From Agelaius tricolor (taxonomy: Eukaryota > Chordata > Aves > Passeriformes > Icteridae), in contig JALJCS010000039.1 of the NCBI GenBank assembly GCA_023055355.1, positions 1,766,001 through 1,830,000 of the forward strand: DNA of 64,000 nt. The letters run 5' to 3'. Shown here in pieces: positions 46,349 to 57,702 of the stretch (positions are counted from its first letter, which is position 1; each line of letters begins with the position of its first letter). Below the pieces are notes generated by a model. That model saw nothing but the letters and a program-made list of their open reading frames with translations. It made no database searches and was not told the DNA's origin. The position numbers were made by a program, and so were the translations under genes.

Positions 46349-49300
46349 TCAGCTCTCTGCAGAGCTGCAGCAGTGCAGCCAGCCGAGCGTCGAGAGACGA
46401 GGCCGAGTCCTCCATGCCCTGCGGAGCTGATCTTGCAGCCTCTGGAAGATGGAATATTGCTCACTCTGCAGTGCCTGGAGGACATCCAATGTTGGAAGTG
46501 CCACGTCTGACATGGCACTGCTGGTGTCCTCTGTCAGGTGTTGAAGGTCTGAAAGAGAGAGAGACAGAGCCATGGTCAGATGCCGCATCTGCGGGGAGCC
46601 GAGGAGAGCCCCCTGGCAGGGCCATGGCAGCCGGCTCTAGCCATGGGCAGGAGGGAGCAGGGAGCAAGGGGAGCAGCCTGAAGCTGCTGGCCACAAATGC
46701 CCCGGGTGGCCCTGAAATCTCGGTGTGCTCTGCCCACGCCACCCCTGGTGCGCACAGGGAGCAGAGCCCTCGGCAGCCGGGGCAGGGCTTGCAGCTCCCC
46801 CGGCAGCCCCCGCTGGCCTCACTCACCGCTGCAGATGAGCCGGAGCTCTTCCTTCCTCCCCCTCAGGTGCCGCCCGGCCATGCCTGTGAACACAGAGCCT
46901 GTCACGGCGCCAGCGGCACAGCTCCCTGCCTGCGGCGCTGCCGGCGCTGTGGCCACACGGGCTGCTGGCCCGGCAGGGCTCAGCCCGGGCCCTTGCCGCA
47001 CGCTGCCGCCCCAGGGCACGGCTGCCAGAGGGCGGCAGCAGCAATGCCCAGGCCAGGCGGGGCTCCGCAGCGCCGGGCCCGGCTGGCGCTGCCGGGGCAG
47101 CAGGCGGGGCTGGGGCCGAGCTGCGGCGGGCCGGGCCGGGGAGGGAGCCCGGGCTCGTGGCTCACCCATGAACCTGATGGCCGCCTCTCGCAGGGGCTCC
47201 TGTGGGCTCCGCAGGTAGCGCAGGGCCCGGCGCAGGTGCTCAGCCGCTCTGCTGCTGTCCTCTGCCAGCTGGAGAGAGCGGCAGGAGGGAAGGCTAGGCG
47301 CGGGCTCAGCCCCTGGGCCGGGCGCTGCCTGCACCGCCCTTAGGGGGCTTCTCTGGGCTGAGGCTGGGGCTTGCAGGCCGTCCTTACCAGGCACTCGCTG
47401 AACTTCCACAGATTCTGGCTCTTCACCAGTCTTTCAAGATCCCTCCTCTTCAGGAACTTGGCCACACAAAGCAGCGTTTTCCCAGAAGCCTGGAGAGCAG
47501 CAGAGACGCGGAGATGGCCCCACAGCCCAGGGCGCAGGAGCTGCGTCCCTGTGCCATGACCTGCAGGAGGCTGCAGCCCGGCAGGCGCCAGGCCAGGAGG
47601 CAGCCGAGCCCCCTGCCAGGGGGACAGCAGCAGCCCACGAGTCCTCACCTGTGCCACAAGGCGATTGTCATCATGGCAGTGGAAGAAGAGGGGCAGCAGG
47701 CTCTGGCGCAGGGGTGTCTTCAGGGCCCTTTTTTCCCTTTCCGGTGGAAGAGTCACCAACGTTTGGAAAAGCAGGATGGAGATCAGCTGAACCTGCCAAT
47801 TGTTCTGGATGGAAGCAAGAAGACAAGAGCTCAGCATTGCGGCTGCACGGGGCTCAGCTTGGCGCAGGCCTGCAAATGCACAGGACACAGTGTGCGGGCA
47901 GCAGCCAGTGGCCGTGGCTGGGGGCAGTGAGCCTTACGTGGTCAAAGAGTGGCAGGAGCGCCTCAAGCAGCTGCAGTGTGATGGGGCCGGGCATCAGCGT
48001 GTTGTTGTCCAAGATGATAAAGCTGAGTAGCATGACTGTCATGAAAACTACCTCTCCATCTGCATCCCACAGGAACTGCACAAGACTTTCAGTCAGGCTC
48101 CACATTTTTTTGGTCTGTACGGAAGACAAGTTTGTGAAATGCCATCCTGCTGCCGCAGGGCCCAGAGGCCAAAGGCCTGTCGCCAAGCACTGGAGCAGCT
48201 GAACTGGGAGGCAGGAGAGCTGGGAGCAGCTGCCCCAGCGCCCAAAGCCCTGCCAAGCCCAAGCGACTGCATTGCCCAGCTCAGCCTCAGCCCCTGCCCC
48301 CTTCTCACCATGAAGGGCTCCTCAATGAGCTCAAGAAGGGCCCTGAGCTCCAGGCGACGCCTCTCTCTGCACTGGCTCTGCAGCTGCCTTGACAAGATTT
48401 GCAGGACTCTTTTAGCACCACGTTCACTCAAGTCCAGGCACTGGAGGACCTGAAAGGCACAGGGCAGTGACAGGGGAGCCGGCCGGCGGGAGCCCGGAGC
48501 CGCACAGGGCTGGGCCCAGGCAGCAGCACAGGGCGCGGGCACCGTCCCAGGCAGCTGAGGCTGCAAGAGGGCAGAGAGCTGGGAGGCAGCTCAGCCAGGC
48601 AGCGCTGGCCATCAGGCTCACCTCCACAAGGAAGGCCAGGGCGGGCAGCTGCCAGCGTGGCTCCTGTGTGCTGAGCAGCCGCAGCAGGTAGCGAGCGATC
48701 CGGGAGCACAAGGGGATGGAGACACAGCACATCTCCCTGGCAGGAGAAAAAGGAGCCAAGGCTGTGGGCCAGGGGGACAAACCTCTGCCAGGACTGACTC
48801 CCAGAGCTCTGCTCTTTCCCCAGCATCCTGCAAGAGGCCCTGGGCTATTTGGGAGGCAGCTCTTCTGGGCACCCTCCTCTGCCAGCCTTTTCCAGTCTGC
48901 TTGGCCATCCCTCGGTGACAAGGCCCTCTGGCCCACGACTCGGGGACTCTGTGGAGCTCCCTGGGCACACATTTCAGAGGCTGTGGGGAGAAGGGGCTCT
49001 CACCTGGCCAGCACAGCCACGGCATAGTGGTGGGTGTCAGCACATAGCAGCGTGTCCCAGCCACAATGGCTTTCCATTGCCACCACCACATCCTCGTGCT
49101 GCATTCGGCAGAGCAGGCACTTCAGGGTCTGCACTGCAAACCTGCGTGCACAGCAAAGGCCAGGTCATGCTGGGAGTACTGGCTCCTGGCCAGGGACATG
49201 GCAGGGACAGGAGAAGTGGGATGGAGCACCTGTTTGGGCTGGTGGCAAGGCCGTATTCCTCCTGGCATATCCCCTTCCAGAAGGCATCGACCTCCTCTGG

Positions 49301-51201
49301 CATATCCAGAGTGCTGAAGAACACTTGGGAGAGCAGATGCACAAAGAGGCGGGGGAAATGCACCGTCACCATATGTGGGACACAGGGCACCTGGAGGATC
49401 TTCCACATCACCACGGTTGCCTGCAAAGGACAAAGCCCCCAGAGACAGCGCTCAGTGCCCAGGCGTCCGTGTGGCAGGGCCCGAGCTTGGCAGGGAGAGG
49501 CCCGGAGAGAGGCAGGGGGAGCACGGGGCCTGCTGGGCCTGGAGCTGCCCCTGGGCCAGGTTTCAGGCCTCTGCCTGAGGCAGGGAGATCCAGTGGGGGA
49601 AGGGGGATGGAGAGGCGGCCTTGGGGCCAGCAAAGGCCAGTTAGAGAAACTCACAGCCAGGACAAAGACACCCGTTTTGTCCCCATCGGCGGTGCACGTG
49701 CTGTGCTTGGGCCAGCTCCCCAGCACGTGCAGGAGTATCAGCAGCGCCGGCTCTGCAGTCCTGGGCGAGCACATGATGCTCTTCCACATGGTGAAAGCAG
49801 CTCTGTGGGGTTAAAGCTCTGTCTCAGGGGGGTCTCAGACACAGCAGCGGGGCCTGGGCAGCAGTGGGGAGCTGAGCTGGCTGCCAGCTCTGCCTCTGCC
49901 CAATGCCACTGGCCAGCAGCAGCCAGGCAGCCCAGCCCTGTGGGGACAGGCCCCTGAGGGGCAGCGAGGGAGCATGGCAGCAGGCTGGGGGGCTGACGTG
50001 CCAGGGCTGGCAAAGGGAGCAGCCAGAGGGCCCTGGAACTCTCTGTTGCTCAGGCCAGGCTACAACCTGTACAACCTGGGCCAGGCTGTACAGGTTGATG
50101 GGCTGGGGAGCCCTGAGCCCCTCTGGGCACGTGGGCCCCATACCTGTCACAGGACGGGGCCACACGCAGGAGCGTCACGACTACGTCAGCAGGCTGTGCT
50201 TCTGTCAGATCCAGCAGGCTCCTGTTCAGCCTGTGCTCAGCAAACTGATTGGCCAGGAGCCACTGGTGGATGTATCTGACCATGGCAGGCACCTGGAGAA
50301 AGCATGGGGAGACTTGGAAAGCTGCCAGAAGGAGGAATGTCCCCAGCTTCTCCAGACAAGTGCTTCCCTTGCCACCACGCTGCCATGGCCTCCAAGAGTT
50401 CCAGTGAGCAGCAGGCATGGCTTGGGCGAGCAAGCAATTCCTGGCAGGATCAAGCCTGGCCACAGGCTGCTTACTTGCTTTGGGTTGGAAAAGCCTTCCT
50501 CTACGAGCATATCCAGCAGAGCAGCACTGGTCTTGGTTTTAAAGATGTGCGAATAGGCTCTGAGCCCAGTGCCAATGGTGCTGGTCTCTTCCGCCCGAAT
50601 TTTCTTGATGAATTTGCAAACCAGCTGTAGGAGAAGGGCAAGAAGCCAGGCATGTTGCAGGCAATGCTCCAAGCGCGGTTCCAGCAGGCCCAGCCCAGGT
50701 GGGGATGGCTGCAGGTACCTGCGCTGTTCTGTGGAAGAGGCCACGGGCGGGCTCCTGCTCTTGTGTGCGCTCCAGGGCTGTACCTGGCAAAGAGCAAGCG
50801 CAGGCAGAGCTGAGGGGCTGCGGGAGAGGCCGGAGAACACGGCCCAGCCCTGCACTGCCCAGGCAGGGAGAGCCTCGGGATGCCCCAGGGGATGGAGCAC
50901 AGCCCCTGTGGGGCCCCGGCCCCTTTTCTGTCCTGTCCATGGGCATGGCCCAGGGGATGGGATGGGATGGGATGGGATGGGATGGGATGGGATGGGATGG
51001 GATGGGATGGGATGGGATGGGATGCAAAGGCGCCAAGCTGGCTGCAGGCACCAAGCCTGTGGCCCAGCTCTGCCACTCACCCTCCTGCAGCAGCTCAATT
51101 GGCAGCACCTCTTTGGTCTCCTGTGCTGGGGCAGCTGCAGGGCCTTCTTCCTCCTCTTTCCCCCAGGCCACCTTGGGCGCTCTCGGGGGTCTCTGCTCCA
51201 T
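46349..51201 (-). CDS. MROH-like HEAT-repeat protein, gene C (15 exons, 670 aa)
   Basis: Exons in transcript order: 51201-51081, 50783-50719, 50624-50475, 50292-50144, 49802-49655, 49420-49230, 49141-49004, 48736-48622, 48449-48309, 48114-47938, 47804-47649, 47489-47388, 47268-47166, 46883-46827, 46548-46349. All have AG/GT borders and matching phases; the sum is 2013 bp with one terminal stop. It starts MEQRPPRAPKVAW in a strong Kozak context. It is closest to gene A in exon 1, in exon 15 (RRAWRTRPRLS), and in upstream and downstream flanks. HEAT-type helices run through residues about 115-605 (ALLPLFDH, LLELIEEP, AIRFMG). No defect is visible. Its 5' side ends against the provirus at 52169, about 970 bp from the start codon. 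Confidence 0.85.
50954..51024. repeat. (GGGAT)14 repeat in intron 1 of gene C
   Basis: About fourteen perfect GGGAT units, quadruplex-prone on the plus strand, homologous in position to 21153-21652 and 34440-34467. Confidence 0.95.
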
Positions 51202-51204
51202 GTT

Positions 51205-51560
51205 AGTGCCTGGATTTGTGGCTACTTGCAGGAGAGATGCCTCAGAAAAGCTCTGAGTCAGCAAGTCCTGCAGTTGTGCCTGGAAGGCACCTTCAAGACA
51301 GAAGCCTCGGCAAGGCTACAGGACAGCAAGTCTTGCACTCTGGTCTCCAGGGCTCCTGCCACAAGGACAGGAGACTCCTGACAACGATTGTGGTCGGGCC
51401 TCGAGGGCGCTGGTGGCAGGGATGGGAGATGCCTCTGGGGCACCAAGTCCCACGCCCTGCCCTCGAGAGCACCTGCAGAAGAGAAGTCTCGGCAAGGCCA
51501 CGCGTCACCAAGTCCTGTGGCCTGGCCTCGAGCTCAGCTGCAGGAATAAGGCCTCGCAAA
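51205..51560 (-). repeat. Degenerate repeats just upstream of gene C start
   Basis: A unit of about 60-70 bp with core GCAAGACTTGCTG...GCCGAGGCTTCTGTC recurs several times (TGCAGGACTTGCTGACTCAG, CACCAAGTCCCACGCC on the other strand). Weaker copies lie at 21840-22010 and 34640-34960, so this is part of the shared 5' region. Confidence 0.5.
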
Positions 51561-51589
51561 GGCTGCGGGTAAGACAGGAACGAGCGTGC

Positions 51590-51900
51590 TGTGTGAGGGC
51601 TCCTCACGGCACCGCTCTGTCCTGTTCTGCCCCGTTGTGTGCTCCCAGCAGCCGGGCAAGCTTCTATTTCCTACGTGTCACAAAGGGGCCTTGGTCACCG
51701 GGTTCCGTTCCATGGCACGGTGACCGTGCTGCAGCGTGCCAGTCAGGGCCCTTGCACACACTGCCGCCTGCCCTGGGGCTGCCCCCAGCCCAGCCCAAGT
51801 GGCCCAGGCTGGAAGGAATCCCTGGCAGCAGGTGTCTAAGGCAACCCCACAGGATCTTTAGGAAGGGCTCAGAGCATCAGCAAACTGCCCGGCTCTGCGG
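51590..51900 (-). promoter_or_regulatory. Conserved 5' block upstream of gene C
   Basis: Counterpart of 22030-22375 and 34970-35290. The CACGTG core reads TACGTG here. Confidence 0.45.
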
Positions 51901-52168
51901 GCTCATTCCTATCCCCATATCTTTCACTGAGAGCATTTGAATTTCTAAATTAGAATCATTTGAAGGGAGAGGATTTCCATTTTCCATTTCAGAGAAGCCT
52001 TCTGCCTTCATTAGCAGACGCCTCTCTCTTCAAAGCAAGACAATTGTTTATCATCTTGCAGATCCGCACTTGCTGGGGAGCCCTGTTTTACACCAGGCAC
52101 CTGGAGAACCATTCCCAGCAACTGGGAAATCCTAGCTGGTCCATCCACCCATAGATGAGGTCTCCAAA

Positions 52169-52700
52169 TAATAAAGCCTCTTATTTGGCCTTATCATAAA
52201 GCAGAGCAATAGGGCTCAGGAGCTCAGTCCCTGGGTAGGGACCGGGTGCCCGAAGCTCGCTCGCTCATGCCAACGCCTCGGGGCTGCCATCTAGCAAGCA
52301 TGGTGATTATCAGCTCTATAGCGATTGCAAGCTCTCAGGATTTCAGCTCTGCTTGCTTGGTAGCGGTGCCCTGGGCTGGAGGCTGCAGCAGACGGAGAGA
52401 GAGGAGAAGGAGAAGGCGCAGGCTCTTCCACGAAAGATGGCTTTATTTGGGGAGGTCCGTGAAGGGTCTCTGCTCTTCTTCTTTCTCCCCTAATGGGGTA
52501 CAGCATGCTTCTTTTATAGGGTTGGAAAGGATCCAAGCTTGACCAATGGGTAAGGGGTTAACATGACATTGCCTTATAGGGTTACAGAGGTAGGTTAAGG
52601 GGTGGAGGACAGGAAAACAGGAATTTTCTTTTGCTGTTTCAGCATTCCTATTGTTCATATCCTCCATGGTACTTTTCCTAAATCTATGGGGTTTACTACA
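52169..52700 (-). repeat. 3' LTR of ERV4
   Basis: Starts TGTAGTAAACCCC on the minus strand, contains CTATAAAA (52512-52519) and AATAAA (52442-52447). It also encodes the last 15 or so codons of env. Confidence 0.9.
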
Positions 52701-53956
52701 ACTCCACTTTCTGTTTTTACAAAAAAGGCGTTTGTTATAGTTCTTTTGAAACAGTGAACAAGGCACGAGAACATAGCTAACACAATAACAACTACAAGGA
52801 GAATCAACAGCATTCCCTTAACCAAGGATGCAGCCCATCCTGTTAATCCCCATTGCCCAAAAAGTTCATTGACCCAATCTGGGATTCTTTCTACTTTCAA
52901 GTCCTTCACGAAATCTTTCAGTTTCTGGATGTTCGCATGGCTGGATTCCGAGCGTGAAGAGAGGTTGAAGCAGCACATCCCTTCGAAGTCTTCACAGCCG
53001 TGTCCATGGGCAAGCAGCAGGAAGTCAATTGCTGCTCGATTTTGGAGCGAAGCCTGTCTTGTGGTTTCTTCTTCCTTTAAGAGATCACTCAAGGCTGCAG
53101 ATGTAGCGTTAGCTTGTTTACTGAGCCAGCACCCAAGGTGATTGATTTCACCGAGGGCTTTAGCTGCAGCTACCCAGGGTAAGAACAGGGAGACAGCAAT
53201 CTTTTTTGGTTTGCTCCAATCGTATAATTTAGGATCACAATTTTCATCAAATTCAGTGTAGGACCTTTTTTGTCATTTTGATTCGCTTTCTTTTTTCCAA
53301 TTATGTAACAGGGTGATGTTTGGTGTAAGGGTAGAAAGTTTTCCAAGGGTACAGGGACCTCCCTGGAGTCGGGAGGGGATCCCAGCCCATACTCTGTCAC
53401 CACAGATGAGAAACATTCCCTTGGGTAATACTTTGGGATGGAGAGAGGACACAGAAATCACACGAGCCGTGTAATTGCACCAATCGTGAGAGTTACAGGC
53501 TTTGTTAATAGGTGATATCTCTTTTCGATACGTGTTTTTGTTCTGGTCAATTTCTGGCCAATTGTTTTTTGGACGTCTAAAGTAAACTTCGACGCAGTAT
53601 GTGGCCTTGGAGGACCCCAACAGATCTAATTCTTGGGGTTCCTCTCGAGCATCTGGCAGAATTTTTGTCCACTCATCCCAAGTATCAACCACATTGGGTC
53701 TCTTACCTGTGGTGCGGAGAAGCTCTGAGTTATAGACAGGCCAGTCATCTGCTACAAAGGGAATTCCTACTAGACATGTGGAAAGTGGATTATCAATGCT
53801 TCCCATGGACAAGCACATGTTGTCCTGTTTTAATGTTTTTGCTAAGGTTACCCAAACATTATGGCTGGGCTGTGGGCTAATCCAGCCGAAGGCACGCGGT
53901 ACGGTGAAGAACATCCAAGCAGCAATGAGGACAGCAGCAACGGAGATATTTTTCAT
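52655..53956 (-). pseudogene. env of ERV4, one in-frame TGA
   Basis: The surface half begins [14 protein letters not shown] with a signal-peptide-like hydrophobic run and has several cysteines and sequons. TGA at 53273-53275 stops it. The same frame then stays open to 52655 and holds the transmembrane half: a heptad region, an immunosuppressive-type stretch next to CEDFEGMCC (CX6CC), a membrane span (LLILLVVVIVLAMF) and a short tail ending inside the LTR. The CX6CC form occurs in gamma-, alpha- and some betaretroviral Envs. Only one break is seen; the product would be a truncated surface subunit. Confidence 0.8.
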
Positions 53957-54275
53957 CTTTGGGCAGGAATAGGGCTTCTGGTAGGGAATATAAGCAGAAT
54001 TTGTTATCTTTATGATGAGAGGGTTTTCTGCCTTGTTCTTTTCTTGTTCCCCTCCTCCCCCCCTTTTTCTTTTAATTTCTAAGCTACACTATGGGAGGAG
54101 GAGTGGGTAGAGGGTTAAGGGGTTTTAAAAGGTTAGGGAGAGGGAATAACAGCGTTTTTTTTTTTTCTTTTTTCTTTCTTTAAATACAAAAAAAAAAAAA
54201 ACAGTGTAACAACCTATAGTTCAGAGAACACTTTTGTGTTAAGGCTATCTATGGTCTGATGCAGCAGACTGTTGT
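53957..54275 (-). other. Spacer between pol and env of ERV4
   Basis: Low-complexity T/A runs near 54155-54200; no frame. Confidence 0.5.
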
Positions 54276-57136
54276 TTAGCTTTTCAGTTTTGTCTGCTGT
54301 CTTGTAATGGGGCGGTCTGTTCTTGTGTTTGTGGGTATTCGGCGACGTCTTCGTCTCCAGGCAGAGCTGGTTTGGTTTTGAGGTGGTCTTGTGTTTGCCT
54401 CAGGAGTGTTCTTGTCCCTGTTTGCAGGAGTAGTGTTCACAGTGCCTAAGTATGGCTTTATGTTTTTTCCTGGGTACCACATCGGACCGGATGGTAGTAG
54501 CACGCACGCATATCCTCTACCCCAGGTAATCAACTGGTGAGGCCCAGAAATTTGGTGTGTTTCAGGGTCCTTCACGAGCACAGGTGGTTTCTCAGTGAGC
54601 TTTGCTTGGGTGGTATTTGCAAAGTGGCGAAGTATTGGTGGGTCAGGCTCTGATGCTGTACAGTTCAGGAAGTTGATGACGTAGAGAGCCTTGCAAAGTC
54701 TTTCCACTGGAGATGTGATTCTCGTGTCTCTGTTCTGTTGATCGAGGACTCTTTTGAGGGTTTGATGTGTCCTTTCCACGATGGATTGTCCTGTGGGGTT
54801 TACAGGTATGCCGGTCTTGTGTGCTATTCCCCATTCATTGAAGAACTCCTTTAACTTGCGGGAAGCGTAGGCTGGTCCATTATCTGTTTTAATCTCTTTT
54901 GGTACACCCAGGATGGCAAAAGCGAGGAGAAAGTGTTTTATTGTGTGCATGGTATTTTCTCCTGCATGTGATGATGCAAATACTGCTCCTGAAAATGTAT
55001 CGACCGATGCACGTATTTTGATCTTCCAAAAGGTGCAAAGTGAGTTACATCTGTCTGCCACAGCTGGCAGCTATTCAGACCTCGGGAATTGACTCCCGTC
55101 CCCATGGATGGTATCTGATAGTTCTGACAGTTCGGACATGTAGCAACAATAGCCGTTGCCTGATCCTTTGAGAGCTTAAACATTCTCATAAGGGCAGGTA
55201 TATTTTGATAAAAAAATGCGTGTGACAATTCTGCCTGGGCAAAGATGTTGGGAACATTAGCAGTTTCTGCTGCCATTGCTAATGCATCTGCTTTCCTGTT
55301 GCCTTCTGCAACAAAACCTGGGAGGTCTGTATGTGACCTCACATGCATTATATTGTAAGGTTGCTTTCTGTGGGAGATTAGGTATATTAATTTAGAGAGC
55401 AATTGGTACAACTTTGGATTAGAGACCTCTTTGAGAAGAGCATGTTCTGCTCTCATCGCTATCCCAGCAACATAAGCTGAATCTGTAACCAGATTGAAAG
55501 GCTCGTTTTTAAACTTTTCAAAGGCTCTAACAACAGCTGCTAATTCTGCATTCTGTGGAGATCCCTCCACTATTTGTATGTCAGAGTGCCAATCTTGTGT
55601 TTGGGGGTCTCTCCATGTAACCACCGACTTGTGGGAAGACCCTGAGCCATCTGTAAAGAGGGTTAGAGCCTTGAGAGGTTTTCTACTTTGGATTTGTTTT
55701 GGAATCAAATGGAAGGTTACATCAGGGTTAAAAAGTTTGTGTTTTGGGATCTTAACTGAAATTTGGCCCGTGTAGCTATCCAGGGCAAACTGGAGGCTTT
55801 CATTGGTCTGGATCAAATCCTCAAAGTCTGTAAGAGTTATTGGTAAGTATATGCATTCGAACTCACAACCTGAAAGAGAGCGAAGGCGAGTCCTTGCCTT
55901 TTTTATTAAATGTGCTATGACCTCCTGGTAGGTGGTGAGTGTCTTTGTGGGCTGGCTATTTGTAAAGACCCATTCCAGTATCAACAAAGGGTCTCGAAGC
56001 TGGGACTCCCATTGGAAAATCAGTCCATGGAATCGAGGTGCTTTTCCCAGGATGATGAACTGGAAAGGCAGGCTGGGCTCAAAGCGATGGGCTTTGCGTG
56101 AAGACAGGGCTTCCTGGACTTTGGTGATGGCACTTCTGGCTTCTTCTGTGAGAGTGCAGGGAGAGTCCAGGTCCTTAGGTCCGCGAAGAAGGTTGAACAA
56201 GGGAGCAAGGTCCTCTGTTGTAATTCCTAGCAGTGGACGTACCCAGTTGATGGATCCGCAAAGGCTGTGTAAGTCCCTGAGGGTTTTTGGGTCGTCATTT
56301 ATGGTGATCTGCTGAGGTACGATGGTCCTTTCCCGGATCTGGACTCCAAGGTAAGTCCATGGCTTGGTGTACTGGATTTTGTCCTCATGAATCTCCATTC
56401 CTGCCTTTTCTATGGTTTCAATAGTCTTTTTAACTGTTTTGTCCAAGCAAGTTTTGTCTGAAGCACACACCAGGATGTCATCCATATAGTGATGGATGAT
56501 GGCATCGGGGAATGATTTCCGAATGGGAGACAGGATGTGAGCCACGTACCACTGGCAAATAGTGGGCGAGATTTTCAGGCCTTGAGGAAGATAACGCCAA
56601 TGATATCTTTTGAGCGGGGCCTCCTTGTTAAGAGAGGGAATGGAAAAGGCAAACCGTGGAGCATCCTCAGGGTGCAGAGGAATGCTGAAGAAACAGTCCT
56701 TAATGTCTATGATAGCAAGTGTCCAGTCTCTAGGCAGCATCGATGGGGAGGGCAGGCCGGGCTGGAGGAGGCCCGTGTCCTTGATGACCTCGTTGATTCT
56801 GCGAAGGTTGTGGAGAAGCCTCCACCTGTTTGTCCCAGGCTTTGGTAGAACAAAGACTGGAGAGTTCATAGGGCTGTTGGACTCCACTATGTGGCCTTTT
56901 GCGAGCTGTTCTTCCACGAGGGTGTTTAGGGCGCGCAGTTTGGCTTTATTGAGGGGCCACTGTTCAATCCAGAGTGGCTTGTGACTTTTCCAGGTGAGAC
57001 GAGGTGTTTCTGGCAGCGCGCTTAGCTCAGTGGCCCCGATTAGAAATCCTGAGTGGGAATATGTAGGGAAGCTCCCCACTGGGATAGAACGTCTCTGCCC
57101 CAAAGGGTGATGGGGGCCCTTACCACGAATGGACAA
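54276..57136 (-). pseudogene. pol of ERV4 (RT, RNase H, integrase), frameshift in integrase
   Basis: The first 732 codons (57136-54938) hold RT (HYMDDILVCAS, IIDIKDCFFSIPL), RNase H (LFTDGSGSS, NLVTDSAYVAG, HVRSHTDL) and the integrase zinc-binding region with TDVTHFAPF. At about 55020-55050 the frame changes. The second piece (to 54276) continues with SVDTFSG, TDNGPAY and VERTHQTL, then a basic tail. The catalytic core is thus split between its first aspartate and the next strand. It overlaps pro by about 100 bp, as expected for -1 frameshifting. Confidence 0.85.
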
Positions 57137-57702
57137 ATGGTTGCCAGCTTGCCTTCAGGCCCTTCCACGAGGATGTTGTTCTTGCTTCTTATGGACACTG
57201 TAGCTCCGCCAATCCCTGAAACCATGCCTGCAACAGGTTGTAGATCCCAGTGTGCTGGCCATTCTGAGCGGGCGATGATGGTCACATCAGCACCGGTGTC
57301 CAGCATCCCTGGCAGGTGGGTCTTCTCACCTTTGCAGGTGAGGCCGCACTCGATGGTAGGCTTGGATGGTCCCATGACTTGTGCCCACGTAGCTGTAGGG
57401 TTGAGAGGAATCTGTTCCCTGTGATCCTTTGGGAGTAAAAAGACTTGTGCTATTGGAGTTCCCTTTGAAAGAAAAAATGGTGAGTCTATGCAGTATACCT
57501 GGACGAGAATTTCTTGTCCTGGCTGCACTGTCAGCACTTCTGGAACAACGAAGATCTCCTTTGGGCTATTAAGAGAGTCACCTATAATTAAAATGTGCAA
57601 AGGACCACCTTTTGGCCCATATTTGCCTGTGGGAACACGGTGAACATTCTCATTATTAAAGTCAATGGACAAAGCAGTTACCAGTTGACGGCGGGTTCCC
57701 AT
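57040..57702 (-). CDS. dUTPase-protease (pro) of ERV4, open frame
   Basis: The N-terminal half resembles a dUTPase-like beta fold (VLTVQPGQEILVQVY, KGTPIAQVFLLP). The C-terminal half is a retropepsin with LDTGADVT and the GRDVL motif. It lies one frame from gag and one from pol and overlaps both. No stop is seen, so this domain remains open while gag and pol are damaged. Confidence 0.8.
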   Translation of the reverse strand: MGTRRQLVTALSIDFNNENVHRVPTGKYGPKGGPLHILIIGDSLNSPKEIFVVPEVLTVQPGQEILVQVYCIDSPFFLSKGTPIAQVFLLPKDHREQIPLNPTATWAQVMGPSKPTIECGLTCKGEKTHLPGMLDTGADVTIIARSEWPAHWDLQPVAGMVSGIGGATVSIRSKNNILVEGPEGKLATICPFVVRAPITLWGRDVLSQWGASLHIPTQDF

